Source of the DNA: Nectonema munidae
Taxonomy: Eukaryota > Nematomorpha > Nectonematoida > Nectonematidae
Assembly (NCBI GenBank): GCA_030549495.1
Contig: JAUIRK010001034.1
Location: 1,116,001 to 1,180,000, forward strand
Direction of reading: 5' to 3'
Length of the DNA stretch: 64,000 bases
Position numbers and translations under genes: made by a program. The notes below the pieces were generated by a model that was not told where the DNA came from, ran no database searches, and saw nothing but the letters and a program-made list of their open reading frames with translations. The stretch's first letter is position 1, and every line of letters begins with the position of its first letter. Of this stretch, positions 20,620-33,649 are shown piece after piece.

Positions 20620-23330
20620 TGAGTTGATGTATTGTGAGAAGTATCTGAGTTAGAAGATTGCAAGTTTGACTGTTTGAGAATAATTAGAGAGTTTAGGTCA
20701 TTAAGGAGGTTTGGATATGAAAGTAGTTCTTAGAAATTAGGTGATAAGCAATTGTTAGTTTTGTTGGATAGTGAAATAATTTAAGTTCTTGTGTGGTTTT
20801 AGTGAGAGTAAGAAAGTAGAAGATGATGCTCGTGTTTCTTAATGAAATTATAAAGATTTCTTGGTGATTTTTTGATACGATAGATTCAAACTAAAAGGCC
20901 TGATAGCCATTTAGTTAGCGGTCGTGGTGGGATAATTTTTTATTTTAGAGCAGTGAATAATTGGATTTTGGGTATTTATTGGTTGAAATAAAATGAAGGA
21001 TGTGCATTGGATGAGTTCTTGTCTAAGGTATGGAATGTAGGATTTGTATGGGTTTCTAGAATAAACAAGTTTAGCGGGTCGTAAGAAGCAATTAAATATT
21101 AGTTGTTTAGCGAGCTTGCCTACATAAGTGTTTTCGAGAATATTTGAGTTAACTGGGCATCAATAGAGGTATATTGAAGTAATTTGATAAAAAGATTAGT
21201 TTAGAAATAATGATATATGTAAAGTATGGGATGTTGTGTTTGACGCTTAGGTCTTTAACGATGTTTTCTGAATCTATAAAAAAGTATAATGTGTTTTACA
21301 GGCTAAAGGAGAACTCGTTTTAACTTAACTTAACTTAACTGGGTAAATTTTAATAAATCATAGTAAAAGTTAAAGTATTAAATAGTGAGTTGGTATTCGC
21401 TTTGTTTCCTTTTTTAGAGTTTGAGTTAAAAATAAAGGACATATCATAAGAATGACATTGAAAATTATTTAAATTGTTGTTTAATATATTTAAGGAAGAT
21501 TTATAAGTATAATCCAGTGGATGTCGTTGAGGCACACACCTATAGCATTTAGCAATTTTCTTTATCTCAAGGAGACCATAGTGGTAAAAAAATTAACATT
21601 GTTAGAAAATATCTTGAATAAAAGTTTTACTTATTATTTCCTTATTTATATCGTACAACTTCTCAGTAACATTGACTTTACATTTATTGTGTTTTTACCA
21701 GAATCCACTTCTATATTTTGTTGTTTTTTGCCAGAATCCACAATTTTTAATTTGAATCCACTTGAATTCTTTATTTCAAAGCGAATTTTTCGATCTTAGT
21801 GATCTATTAATGATAAATCATTTTTATCACAATGTTTATTTGAATTTTTGTGTAAATAATTATATATATAATATATAATATTTTTTTATATTTTATATTT
21901 TTTTTATATATATTTTTTTTTAACAGAATCTACATTTTTTTAAGTTGAATCCACATCTATTCTTAATTTGAAGCCGAATTTTTAATCTTAAGCCAATTTG
22001 CAAACAAAATTGCAAAAATTGTTTTGAGCCAAGCCTTGTAAACAACACTTTAGCTTCGAAATCTAAACATATTTCAACAAGTTCTTCTATTAAGTCAGAT
22101 TCAGCACCATCTTTGTCTATTTTCATATCAAATGGAGTAACAAGTCATTCAGGAATATGCGTATTCTCCAAGAACTCGAATGTGTTTTGAAGTGTTTTCT
22201 TAATTTATCAAGATATAGTTGTGTAATTAGGTTCGCAGTGTAATTGATGTTGTTCAGTTGTTGCGTATTTGAGAAGGTGAATAGAATTGTATCAAATTAA
22301 CATTGGGCAAAATGGGAGTAAATATAGGGTTCTTGAGTATTAGCCATAGGATGTCTGATAGGCTACCCCTTTGTGGAGTAGAAAGAGTTAGTTTATGGAT
22401 GTATGTTTTGTTTTTGTCTAGTAGGATGAGAATGGGCTTCTGAAGATTATTGTTTATGAATTTGATTATGTAGGTAGGGTAATTGTTATAGATAAGATTA
22501 TTGATAGATGCAAAATGCCGTGGTGTGTTGAAGGTGTTTTTGATGTCTAGAAATATGTTTGTTGCGATGTTTTTGTTATTGAAGTTTTTTTCGAAATAAA
22601 GTGTTAAGCGGAATAGGGCTAATTAGGTGTTTTTATTAGAAATGTATGCAAATTAATTTGGGTGTATTCCATTTTTTTAAGAATGTAGTGAATAGAGCGT
22701 TTTCGTAAGATTTACCAATGATTTTGCCTAAGCTCGGTAATTGAGAAATTGGTCTCCAGTTTTTAATCGAATTGTGGTTGCGATTTGATTAAGGGATAAG
22801 AACAAATTTGTATATTTTCCAAATATTCGGAAAGTAACTTAGTTTGAAGAAGGGGTTAAAAATATTGAGGAGATGAGTATTTAATATGTGGTAAACTATT
22901 CCTTAACATTTTTAATATAGATGAGATCAAGAGTGGTAGAATATTTAGTCTTCATTGAATGTATATTATTATTTACTTCTTTGATTGTGATTTCTAGGTG
23001 TGAGTTAATGGTTTTAGTAACTATGATTTTGTCTGCAATCAAATAAGTTTCATCAGTTTCGGTGGGAAATAGACTTCTGAGAGAAGAGTCGTGAATCTTG
23101 ATTGTTTGAAAGATTGGAGAGTGATGCAGTATATTTTTTGTGTTTAAATTTGTTGATCATTTACCATAGATTTGTTGATGTGTTTGGCGTTGTGTCCTTT
23201 AGGAAGTTGGTTTGTTGGAGTATGGTGTGAATGCTTGTTGTGGTGTTAGAGGTTACTTGTTCTATCTGTGGTAAATGTCTGGCTATCTAGGATAGATTGA
23301 AGATTGTGAAAATATCCTATCCAAAATATT
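20620..23330 (-). mobile_element. Second LINE, strongly decayed, with reverse transcriptase
   Basis: The minus strand between about 22870 and 22310 reads as a LINE reverse transcriptase in pieces: NWRPISQLPSLGKIIGK, an IFLDIKNTFNTPRH block (the first catalytic aspartate motif), LSTPQRGSLSDILW (the PQG motif) and PILPNVNLI. Sequence down to about 20620 has the same strand-specific composition (few C, many A on the coding strand), and segments such as LNDLNSLIILKQSN suggest the rest of ORF2. The PQG motif and its surroundings resemble R1/Jockey-type elements more than RTE. Many stops and shifts are present. Ends are approximate; an (aactt)n run at 21317-21342 may mark a later insertion. Confidence 0.65.
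21317..21342. repeat. (aactt)n microsatellite
   Basis: About five head-to-tail pentamers, between maximal AT-rich flanks. Pentamer tails of this sort often mark the 3' end of a retroposed sequence, but no element was identified here. Confidence 0.8.
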
Positions 23331-23389
23331 TGTTCCCTATCTATTAGGGTTAGGGCTTTTTGAGTGTTTAGTATATACTCTGGAAAATG

Positions 23390-23700
23390 AACTTCAATAT
23401 ACTATATATTTGTAATAATACTATATATTATTTCAATATGTATATATATACATACATGTAAAATCTTTTCACAAATCATATATATCATGGGTGCATATGT
23501 ATATATGTATAATTTAGTTGTACACTCTATATATTTTTATCTTCTTTCCTATATGTATAAAACTCATGTCGTCATTTATAGTTTGTAAAGACATTTTGAA
23601 ATGAAAGCTATTGATTTTCATTTATATATATTATGATATTTCACATGGTTTTTTGTGTTTATTATAGTTTTTTCAACAATAAATTTTCCCTATCTCTCTA
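23390..23700. other. Extremely AT-rich stretch
   Basis: Runs of tatata and atgtatatatat alternate over about 300 bases. No gene, terminal repeat or coding signal was seen. Confidence 0.6.
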
Positions 23701-23720
23701 CTAATTAAACCATCATTTAG

Positions 23721-24342
23721 ACGAGGGTTTCTCAACGTGGGCCATATGGCCCCCTGAGGGGCCACAAGAAATTTTAGGGGGCCACGGAAAAATATAAATA
23801 CACTACATCAGATCGCAGAAAAGTCACAAAACAAGTTATAAGTTCGTATTGATATAGATGGATGATTAAATTAAAAAGATAAGTTGACGAAAAGACTCAT
23901 TTTTATTTATAAAAATGCCCCAAAGCTTTGTCGATTTTTCTATATTATATACATATGATGCAAAAACTATTTTAGTAACTATATCTTGAAACTTTATATA
24001 AAAATTCTATTTTCATGAACATTTTTATAATTTTGTTTCCACATCTACTAGGACTAGACCGTTAATATGAAGTAAAAAAGACTCAATTGGAAAGCAACTT
24101 TAATTCTAAACTATTATGAAAAAAAGTTATGATTTAGAAGCTCTATAATTTTTGAAGGAATTTTACAGTTTTTTTGCTTTGATGTTATGTTGTTTGAATG
24201 AATAACTTCATGAAAAAGTTACGAATTTTCGTTTTTGACCTCTAAAAAATAGAAAAATATGTGAAAAACTTTAGGGGCCATACAATAATATTTGCGCAAA
24301 AAGGGGGCCATGGTAGAAATTTTTACTATAGAACCATAATGT
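23721..24342. mobile_element. hAT-type non-autonomous element, ~620 bp
   Basis: The left end reads cgagggtttctcaacgtggg with ggccatatggccccctgagg close behind; the right side has gggggccatggtag and a degenerate reverse complement of the left terminus (tagaacca). A GGTTCTCAAC terminus followed by GGCC-rich sequence is typical of hAT-Charlie type elements. No transposase was seen in it. It abuts the LINE reverse transcriptase fragment that begins near 24345. Confidence 0.55.
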
Positions 24343-24344
24343 CT

Positions 24345-26465
24345 AGAATTCTCAACATTTCCTGAAATTTTTAAAATTTTCAAGGTGTTACCTATCTTTA
24401 AGAAAGATGATATAAAAAATCCTAAAACTATAGACCCGTTTCTATATTCTTTTCGCTTTTCTAAAATTTTCAAGAAACTTCTTAACAAACAAATCAGTAA
24501 TTATTTCATAAAAAATAAATTATTTTGTGAAAATCCATTTGGCTTCCGAAAGTTACGTTCAACCCAACTCTTTCATTCTTTGTTTTTGAATGACTTATTC
24601 AATTATATGGACAATAAAACACTGATAATGTCGATTTTTATTGATTTAACTAAAGCATTTGATAGTTTATCACATAGGATACTAGTTGATAAATTAAGTT
24701 ACCACTGCCGCATTTAATGGGGGCGAGGGGAGGAGGGGGGGGGGGGGGGGGGGGACGGCGGCGTACGCCCCCTAAAATTGAATTAGTAATTGTTTTAAAA
24801 TTATTCTTGATCTAATTCTTTTCGTAGAACTCAAATATTATGATGATTTCTGCAACTCCTTTTTTAGATTCAATCTTTCTCTAAAGTGAGAACCCCTAAA
24901 AAGTTTTTTATGTTTCAATCGTAGTTAAGTGTGACACTTATTACTTTTATATTATCCTATCTTTTTTGTAAATTTATTATTTAAACACATCAAGTTTTAC
25001 CACATCAATTCACTTCGCAGTTCAATGATTGAGGATCGTTTTACTGCTCTCATTCTCCTTTTTGTTTTAAAAATTTTCATAAAACTTAAATTTATATGCT
25101 TAAATTTTAAGTTCTAGTTTAGTAAAATCCGCTCGCCCCCTAATGCCTATTTCTAGATCCGCCCCTGGTTACGATGGATTTTCAAATGAATCATTAGTTT
25201 TTGTATCCTCTTACTTAGCCAATAAGCATCAAACTGTTTTTGTAAATAATATCTTTTCTAAACTTTCATATAATGAATGTGGTGTTCCTCAAGGTTCTAT
25301 CCTTGATCCCCTTTTCTTTATAATTTATATAAATAACATTGTTAATACATCTCTATTTGATAAAATATATATTTATACAGATGATATATCTATTTTGGTT
25401 CCATTGGATGATAAAAATGTAAACTTAAAATATGATAAATTAAAAGAGTGGTTTAGTAATAATTCTTTAGATATAAATTTATCAAAATGCAAGGCCATGT
25501 ATGTTTTCAATAAATCATTAAACTTGTTCAGGAATTTAATTTTCTGGGGTTAATAATTGATAGTAAAATAAATTGGAAATCGCATGTTAGCCATATTATT
25601 GGTAAGTTGAACGTTTTTATTGGTAAATTAAGAGAGTTGAAAAGTATTTTGCCTGTCAATATAAAGGTATTATTATATAAGAGTTTATTTTTACCTCACC
25701 TTTTGTATAGCATAATAAATGGGGGTTATGTTGCTAATGATGCTCTACTAAAAACTCAGGAAAAAGTTTTAAGAATTATAGTATAAACATAATAGTTCGC
25801 GTCAAAATGAACTTCAATCATCTTTTTGCAACTGATTCAAGTTTCATCACACCAAAGACTAATCTACTTTGTGCAATTCTTGTCATTTATTTCTACCAAA
25901 ATACAAGCTTCGTAATTCGAAGTAATCTCTAAAGTTTAGAGCTTGCAGAACATGCAATGCATTCTTATGCCATAAGATCATAATAACTGATTCGACAAAT
26001 AAAGTGAAAAAATTGCTTTCAAGTCATTTCATTGAAAAGTATAATATTTGTTGCAATAAGTATTATTGTTTCTCTTGTTCTCCTTCTATATAACTTGTTT
26101 TTTTTATTGTACAACATTTTTGATCCATTTTTTATAGTTACATCTGTCACAAATCCATATTTATATTTTAAGTTCTGTTTTTATTCTCTCCATTTTTTGT
26201 AACTGATGATTAGGGTGTTAATTTGGTTTTGTGTCTCCATATTAAACTTCTGCTTACACTTATATATTTAATTTTCAACATAATAATTTTGTTTTGTTTA
26301 ATATCTTTATCAAGATATATTGTAGGTTATCGTAAGTGGCTTCGACCTTGGCGAGTCTCAGTATAATATTAAATTCAAATTTTTTATATTTTGTTTTGTT
26401 TAAGCGTATTTTGTGCTACTTTAATATAATTTACTCGTTTTGAATTCAATAAATTTCTTCTCCTT
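24345..26465 (+). mobile_element. Jockey/CR1-like LINE fragment, reverse transcriptase and 3' end
   Basis: Plus strand. 24385-24717 gives the start of a reverse transcriptase: VLPIFKKDD, ENPFGFRKLRSTQ and FIDLTKAFDSLSHRIL, which carries the first catalytic aspartate. After an insertion (24708-25166), 25180-25553 continues: YLANKHQTVFVNN, GVPQGSILDPLFFIIYINNI and YTDDISIL, the catalytic box with YTDD in place of the usual YADD. A frameshift near 25550 precedes the thumb region (INWKSHVSHIIGKL and LYKSLFLPHLLYS). The 3' part to about 26460 is untranslated and ends with aattcaataaatttcttctcc, close to a polyadenylation signal. The last 57 bases are shared with the palindrome that follows. The 5' end is lost, as is common for LINE copies. 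Confidence 0.8.
24708..25166. mobile_element. hAT-like MITE inserted in the LINE reverse transcriptase
   Basis: The insertion splits the LINE coding sequence between LVDKLSY and the SYLANKHQ region. Its right end, read on the minus strand, is ccaggggcggatctagaaat followed by aggcattagggggcgag; its left end carries ccactgccgcatttaatggg followed by ggcgag, an imperfect inverted copy. gttac is found directly outside both ends and may be part of the target duplication. A long G run follows the left end. CAGGGGCGGAT-type ends are common in hAT elements. Confidence 0.65.
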
Positions 26466-26742
26466 AAATGTTATTCAGATCACTAATACGGACAAGATTT
26501 GAAGATTTAAATTTCTATCAAAACCAGTTCAAAAGATATAAGATTCAAAAAGATCGATTGTTGGGTAAAAACAATGGTTGGGACCCAACAATCGATCTTT
26601 TTGAATCTTATATCTTTTGAACTGGTTTTGATAGAAATTTAAATCTTCAAATCTTGTCCGTATTAGTGATCTGAATAACATTTAAGAAGAAGAAATTTAT
26701 TGAATTCAAAAAGAGTAAATTATATTAAAGTAGCACAAAATA
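26407..26742. repeat. Near-perfect palindrome, 160 bp arms, 16 bp spacer
   Basis: 26407-26566 and 26583-26742 are reverse complements with two mismatches that I could find over 160 bases. The spacer is aaaaacaatggttggg. The outer 57 bases of the left arm are the 3' end of the LINE that precedes it; the inner 103 bases are not recognised. So the LINE 3' tail appears twice, in opposite orientations. The transcript or single strand would fold into a long hairpin. Confidence 0.95.
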
Positions 26743-26756
26743 GCTTTACATCACTA

Positions 26757-28937
26757 TCAGTGACATGCGGGCGGGGGGGGGGGGCTATTTTAGCCCCCTC
26801 AACTAAAATTTCTCTTGTACCAAATTGGCTACATCTTTTGTTACCATACTTCGTGAAATTTCCTAAAATTGAAAGCTGCATCTTTTGATTTTATTTTCAT
26901 GGCAGTTGAATGATCCTTTCATGCCTAAATCTGTCAATCAAAATCAAAAGTTAAACTTTTTCAGCAAAATTATGACAGTATCTCTAGTTAAGCTTATAAA
27001 TTTGGTTCTATATTATATACTCGTTTGAAAATTTAGTTTTGAACACATAACATTTTAAAGTTTACATTTTTTCAAAATCATGGTTACTTTTGGGAAATGT
27101 CAATCAAAATTTTGATTGATGAGAAATATATCTAATAAAATATACCTTCAAATTATACATGAAATATATTTTTTTATATCAAATCGGTCATGCTGTTTCC
27201 ATTTTTGGACTTATTTTTGGAATTTAGAAATTGAAAATACCTATAAATGTGTAACAAACTTGCTGTTTACTTCAAAAATCTGTCTCTGAAAACATTCATT
27301 CAAATTTTACATGAAATATACACATTATTATAACAAATCAACAATCGCAATTTCATTTATAAATTCTTTTTGCATTTAAAATATGAAAATGCTTATCAAT
27401 GTGAAACAAACTTGCGGTTTATTTTTAAAATCTGTCTCAGAGAACATTAATTAAAATTTTACATGAAATACACACATTTTTATAACAAATCAACAATGCC
27501 AATTCCAATTATAGATTGTTTTTGGATTTAGAATTTGAAAATACTTGTAAGCGTGAATCAAATTTGCAAATCAGTTGTTTTACACATATGTAGCCATTTT
27601 CAAGTAGGCTGAATCTAACAGTGATGTTTATTTTTTATAAAAATTGATCATACCTGTAAAAAAAATAATTGACATATGACACTTCAACTGAAATAAAGGA
27701 CTTCATGATTAAATAGTTATACGCTATATATGTAATTTATTTTGTCACAGAACAAATAGAATTATAATTAGGTAAAACAAAATTGCAAAAAAATAAAATA
27801 TAACTGAAAATAATATAGAACCAAAAACGGGATATTATACCGAATTCAATGAGGTTATTTTTTTAATGAAATTAATTAAATACAAGACAAGGACTCTGTA
27901 GAGGCATATTTTGATGCGCACCATTTTATTTGAATAAGAAAAACAGTTCGTGTATACCATTCACTCTACAATATCTCAAAACAAGCTGAATCGGTCAATT
28001 TAAATAAGTTTCGTGTTTGACCATTTTGAGAGGGTTTTATACGTTTAATCAAACAATATACAAATGAACGAAGAAGATAAAGTTGAAACATAATTTATTT
28101 TTACTAAAAATTTGATCGTTTTTTATATCTAATCATTTGATTGTGGTATCGTTTCTCTAAAATGAAAACTATTTTCACCTCAAAATGAGTGGATTCACCT
28201 TAACTTGGATGGCATTTTCTGAAGAAGAGGGAGCTTACTTTATATATACAAATGTAAGAAAATTTGAGAAGTTATAACTTTATTCTTGCGAAATAGAAAC
28301 TTACCAAATTTTGCATATCTATATGAACATATAAATGGAATATTCAAAGATTTAAAAAATTCGAAAAAATTATTCATAATATTTAAAATACATGATGTAA
28401 TCATGCAAACTCCAGTTGAAATATAATTCACAGGGTAATTTTCATTCCATAGTCTAAAAATGAAAAAAAAATATTTAAATAAAGAGTTAATTTTTTCAGT
28501 TGGGCTGTCATAACTCAATCAATTTTTTGACAAGGTTTGATTGATTTTAAAAAAAAATAAATATGACCATTGTATTCAGCATAGATGAAAACAGTTGTAT
28601 ATAAATAGAAAACTTTGTATAAACATTTAAACTAAAAGTTGCTTTTTTCAGTTAAGCTGTCATATATCAATCAATTTTTTGACAGGTTTGGTTGGTTTTA
28701 AAAAAAATTAACGTGAACATCGTATTCAGCACACTTAAAAATGAGTATATATGTGTAAAAAATTTTGTATATCCATTTAAACTAAAAGTTTCTTTTTTTA
28801 GTGGAGCTGTCAAATATCAATCAATTTTTGACATGTTTGATTGGTTTTTATAAAAAATAAATCTCACGTTCAGATTGGCAATCAATCATTTAGCAGGTTC
28901 GCGCAAAAATTTTATAAAAATTTGCCCCCCGTCACTG
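26757..28937. mobile_element. Second copy of the satellite-bearing dispersed element, ~2.2 kb
   Basis: The leader at 26785-27140 matches 1795-2160. Three units of array A follow (near 27150, 27308 and 27459, period about 152 bp). A single array-B unit at 27585-27665 is in reverse complement; further array-B units in direct orientation lie at 28500-28870. The outer ends are cagtgacatgcgggcggggg on the left and ccccccgtcactg on the right, so a short inverted terminal repeat CAGTGAC next to G/C runs is likely. No transposase was seen. The layout of internal tandem arrays and inverted subterminal units suggests a non-autonomous DNA transposon. Confidence 0.65.
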
Positions 28938-28939
28938 AG

Positions 28940-29440
28940 GAAATAAAATAGCCGTCACTAATAACGTTCATCCTTAAGTTGAATGGCATTAATGGTCATT
29001 TTGATTAACTATAATTAAAATTTATCCAATCTAAATTAAATTTTAATTTAATAAATGTCTGACACAGAAATGTATTTAAAAAATGCTTGTGATTAATTTT
29101 TTTGTCATTACAATTAGTACAGAAATGATTAATTTTGTTATCACACGAATTAAAGAAATATTTTTCAACAAAATTTACAGGTTACTTATATTTTTTTTTA
29201 TAAACCACGACAAAGTCTTTAAAAACTGCAAAGTATTTCAATTTAGTGCGTCTAAGAATTAAGAAAATTTTAGTTATTAGAACATATACCTTTAACAAGG
29301 TCAAATATGACTTTAATACTGATATTATACAACTTAAGTTTATATGTTTTTGTAAACGTGAAGTATTTTTGATATCAGAATCAATAAGGGATTTTCTTTA
29401 AGTGATTAACAGTTTTTGAGGTTCATTTCAGCCACTTTAA
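28940..29440. other. No gene recognised
   Basis: AT-rich spacer between the satellite-bearing element and the RTE LINE. Nothing supported in it. Confidence 0.5.
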
Positions 29441-32225
29441 ACTTCTTTTAATTGAATTACTTTATTGGTACAGTATCTAGGCCATATAGCAGTTAAGTTC
29501 TCATAATTGTCTTCTATATTTTTCCTTTTAGTTTCATAGGCATTCTTCTGTCGCAGAGGACTCCCTATACATCCGGCCAGTTTTTTCATCCTGCTTGAAT
29601 TTTTTCGGTTTTTTCTATATTTTCGCTGCCATCCTCCATCACATTTGAACCAAGATATTTGAAGTTCTTTACTCTCTTTATTGTCTGTACTATTAGATTT
29701 AAACTCCTCATGTTGTCATTTGTGTCTTGATTCTCATCCACGTAGTTCATCACTAACTATTCTGTTTTAATTATGCTTATTCTAAGCTCTCGACTTTCGA
29801 ATACCCTGCGCAATTCTTCAACTTCTTGAATTCTTTCACTGACCACAATCAGATCATCAGCGTATTCAATCTCCCATGGCAATTTTTCTTATTCCTTCTG
29901 TCAATACATTAAACACTCAGCTGAAGAGGAACGGGTAAAGACTTGAGGCTTTGTGTAGGCCTATCGTAGTATCAAACTTCTCTGTTTGGCCTGCCATTCT
30001 TTTCACTCACGTCTTCACACTTCTATAGATCCCCATAATCAAACTAACATATTTCTTTAGCATCATCTTTTTTCTTAAACTTCTCCATATTTCTTGCCTC
30101 GATATCCGGTCATATGCTTTTTCCAAATTTATGCACACTGCATGTAACTCTTTTTTGTTTTTCTCTATACTTTCCATCATCTTCTTTTGAATGAATATTG
30201 CATTTGCTGTTACCTTTTTAGGCTTATATCCAAACTGACCTTCCCATATTCTCGCCTTTTTCTCAATATATTCCATAATCTTCTCCCAATTTACATCGTA
30301 TGAGATAGAAGTTTTATTTCTCGATAGTTTGAGCAAGATTTTACTTCACTCTTTTCCTTGAAAATTGGTACAATTACACTCACTTTCCATTCTTGTTGTA
30401 TAACCTCTTGTTCTATAATCTTTTTCATCAGTATCCACAGGATAACACTCATTTTTCTAATGCTTTCCACGCCACTACAGGTATAAAATCAGGACCTACA
30501 GCTTTGTTGTTCTTAATTTTTTTCATTGTCACCTTAACCTTTTATTCTATCTTTCTTATTGGCCCTTCACTTGCCACCTCATCTTCCGAAGACTCTCAGT
30601 ATTTTTCTTCATTTAGCAATCCATCAAAATATTGCTTTCATTTTTCGAGAATTTTTCTGTCATTCTTCAAAATTTGTCCTCCAACATTTTTTATTTCTTT
30701 GACCTGCTGTATGTCTTTTGTTGACTTGTTTCTCCATTTTGTTAACCAGTGTACTTCTTTTTGTCCTTGAGGTGTTTTAAGATCTAAATATATATTGGCA
30801 CACGCTTATGCTTTTACCACAACTACTTATTTTTCATCTCTTTTCTTGGACGCTCCCTGGTTTGCTCTCAATTTATCTTTGCATTTTTCTTTCTCTTTAG
30901 TTTATCTTGTATGCAGTGATAATTGATTAATCCATTCTCTACGATTATAGCAATACTGAGATTGGATTAAGAAATATCGGATTAAAAATATTTAAAAATA
31001 CAAAAAAATCAATGAACCTTTGAAAAAAGTGTCGAATAGTAAATTGTCGTATTATTAAGTGTCGTAGAAGATCATCACTGTACTTTGTTTCCACTTCTAA
31101 TTCTGCCCAACGCTAAAAGGTTTACCATATATTTTACCCAAAACTTCCATATCTGTACTTTTCTCTGTTTTTGAGTTCTTCTCCCACCAACCAATCATAT
31201 CTTGTATACCATCATCTACTCTTCGTAATACATTTTTCTTCAATTCTTCCTGTTTTGTTTCTTCAATTAATTTTCTTCATTTTATTTTTCTCTCACCTCT
31301 TTTCTTTCTAGGTCTTGGAGTATTCAACAAAACACTTAGAACCACCAGTCTATGTTGCGGCACCATATGATTTTCTGAAATTTCTCTGCAGTCTATTACT
31401 TTGTTTAACTTGGACTGTCTATTCATAAGAAAATCTATCTGCGCTGCATCAGAACTACTCTTGTAGTTAAAGATATGCTCTTTCCTTTTTCTGAAAAATG
31501 TGATAGCAATCATTAAATCTATTGCAGTAGCGACTTCTATCATTTTTTCCTCCATGTATTATTTGATGCCTTTGCTACCGATATGGCTATTAAGATCTGC
31601 CCCACACTTATTTTTCTTCTGCTAGAATACTTCCTATTAGCATTTCTAACTGTATCCAAAAGGCCTCCTTTTCTTTTTCTATAACTCCCGGATTTGGAGG
31701 CACTTATCACGTGTAACGAATTTCCCCCATACATCAACTTGATTATCATCATCCTATCTCATTCTCAAGTAACACTTATAAGATTTTCATTCATAGTGGG
31801 TGAGAGTATTATCCCCACTCCATTTCTTCCTCCTGGTGTTGCCTATAATACAATTTCTAACCTTCTACCATCTCTTTTGCTTTATTACCTCTCCACATAG
31901 TCTCTTGTATACACAATATATGCAATCTCTTATCTTCTCCACCACTTCTCTTCCTTGGTCTTTCATAGTGCCGACTTTCAGCCTCCATACTCTGAGACCA
32001 CTTTGAGCTTACTTCTTTAGCCGTACACGCTTGTTGCACGGTAGCCCTTGTATATTCCCAGTGGTTGGGCAGGACCCAAATGCGTTGATTATGGGGTACG
32101 TCCTAGCCTTTACTTGAGAAATTTTATTGAAACCTGTCTTTTGGTTTTGGCAAAAAAAAATTTGATGGCCGGATGCCTTTCCTGACGCCAACTCTCTCCA
32201 TTTATTCGAGCTTGATACCGGCACT
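29440..32225 (-). mobile_element. RTE-type LINE, endonuclease and reverse transcriptase, decayed
   Basis: Minus strand, N- to C-terminus. Near 31990-31860: LHILCIQETMWRGNKAKEM, the endonuclease block with the catalytic glutamate in QET, followed by GRNGVGIILSP near 31800. 31555-31277: FFRKRKEHIFNYKSS, AAQIDFLM and PQHRLVVLSV, the end of the endonuclease with its QIDF and H motifs. 30336-30007: reverse transcriptase with GQFGYKPKKVTANAIF and INLEKAYDRISRQEIW, with a catalytic aspartate changed from DLEKAYDR to NLEKAYDR. Near 29870-29470: the thumb region with KNFKYLGSNV and GVLCDRRMPMKLKGK. These blocks match the RTE-like LINE family abundant in arthropods and nematodes. Several frameshifts and stops separate the pieces, so it is dead. 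Ends are approximate. Confidence 0.85.
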
Positions 32226-32229
32226 GAGA

Positions 32230-33640
32230 TTAGCTGAGTTTTGAAAAAAATTTTAATAGAGAATTAAATTTAGTAAAAATTACATTAAAAAATTAAAAAA
32301 TGAACAATTACTCGTAGCTATTTTATAATAGAATTTATTTCTCTAAATCCTATGTAATATTAAAATAATATCATAAGATTTTTTAATTAAATTTAAAATA
32401 TGATTCCACTCTAATTAATTTTCAAACTAAAATTGCCAATCCAAAGAAATTTATTATGAATCAATGAGCAAACTCATTTTACTCTTTATTCTAATATTAA
32501 AAGTAATTGAAATAAATTTTCTTATTATTTATAGAACTTTTATTTTATTAATTATCCTTTAAATCAAATTTTTGACAAATTTGTCTATTTTTTTATATAT
32601 CTAATTTATTATTATAAAATGTTTTTCCACACTTTTGATTTTTAATTCTAAAAACTATCTTGACTGTATTCTAAAACAAATATTTCATCCTTTTTTATGA
32701 ATATAAATTTTTTTTTCAAATTGTATTTTATATGGCAATTTTATCGAACTAAAGATTATATTTCTTAAAATTAAACTGGAAAGAAGAATATTTCTTTTAT
32801 ATATTTTAAATGTGCCTTTATATGAGGTTATTTTATTGCATTTACACACTGACAAATTAGTGAAAAGACCTACACCCATATTTATGCTTAGTTTCTTTTC
32901 TGTTTATGTATCTTATGATCTGTTGTTAATAGTCATATGAATCAAAAGAGAGGAAAGGCGACTTCCTGCGCCCTCCTTTTAATACTTTTGAATTATCTCA
33001 TTTCTATATCTTTTTTAAATTATTTAAAAGGCTTGTTTTGCTTATGACTAGACTTTCCATATTACTTTTCTTGTTTAAGATAAAATCTTAGAATTAATAT
33101 TAAAATGAAATTTTTTCATTATTTTCTACTTCATTGATATAATAATTCGAGTTTCTGCTATATTTGATCATAGGCAGCAATGTAGCCAGTAATTTGAAAT
33201 GGAGCCCATACATTTTTTACCGGAGCAAATTTTTTTTATAGTACATGGCTATATAAGAAATTAATCTATATAATTCAAAGCTTTAAAGTTTTCTATAACT
33301 GAAAAGGTTAATTTAATAATGTAATAGAAAACCCAATTTTGTAAAAATCGAGATTATAAACTGTGTTAAATTGATAGTATTTATGAAATTTTTTTAGATT
33401 AGGAAAATCAATTTTTTTTGACTAAGATATCCTACATGGTGTTTTATGGCCTTCGGACATCTTTATTGATGATGTTCATATGTCATCTTTATTGAAATAT
33501 GTTCGTATGTGAAAATTGAGTAAAATTTTCCTTGTCTAAGAATGCCATAATTACATCTTCATTTCAAAAGCTGTCAATTTTTTATGACAATGGCGTACCG
33601 TGATCTCTTTTCCTTGTATCACAAGGTTAAACGAATTCAT
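32230..33640. other. No gene recognised
   Basis: AT-rich sequence with only short uninformative open frames on both strands. Confidence 0.5.
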
Positions 33641-33649
33641 AGATTCAAA

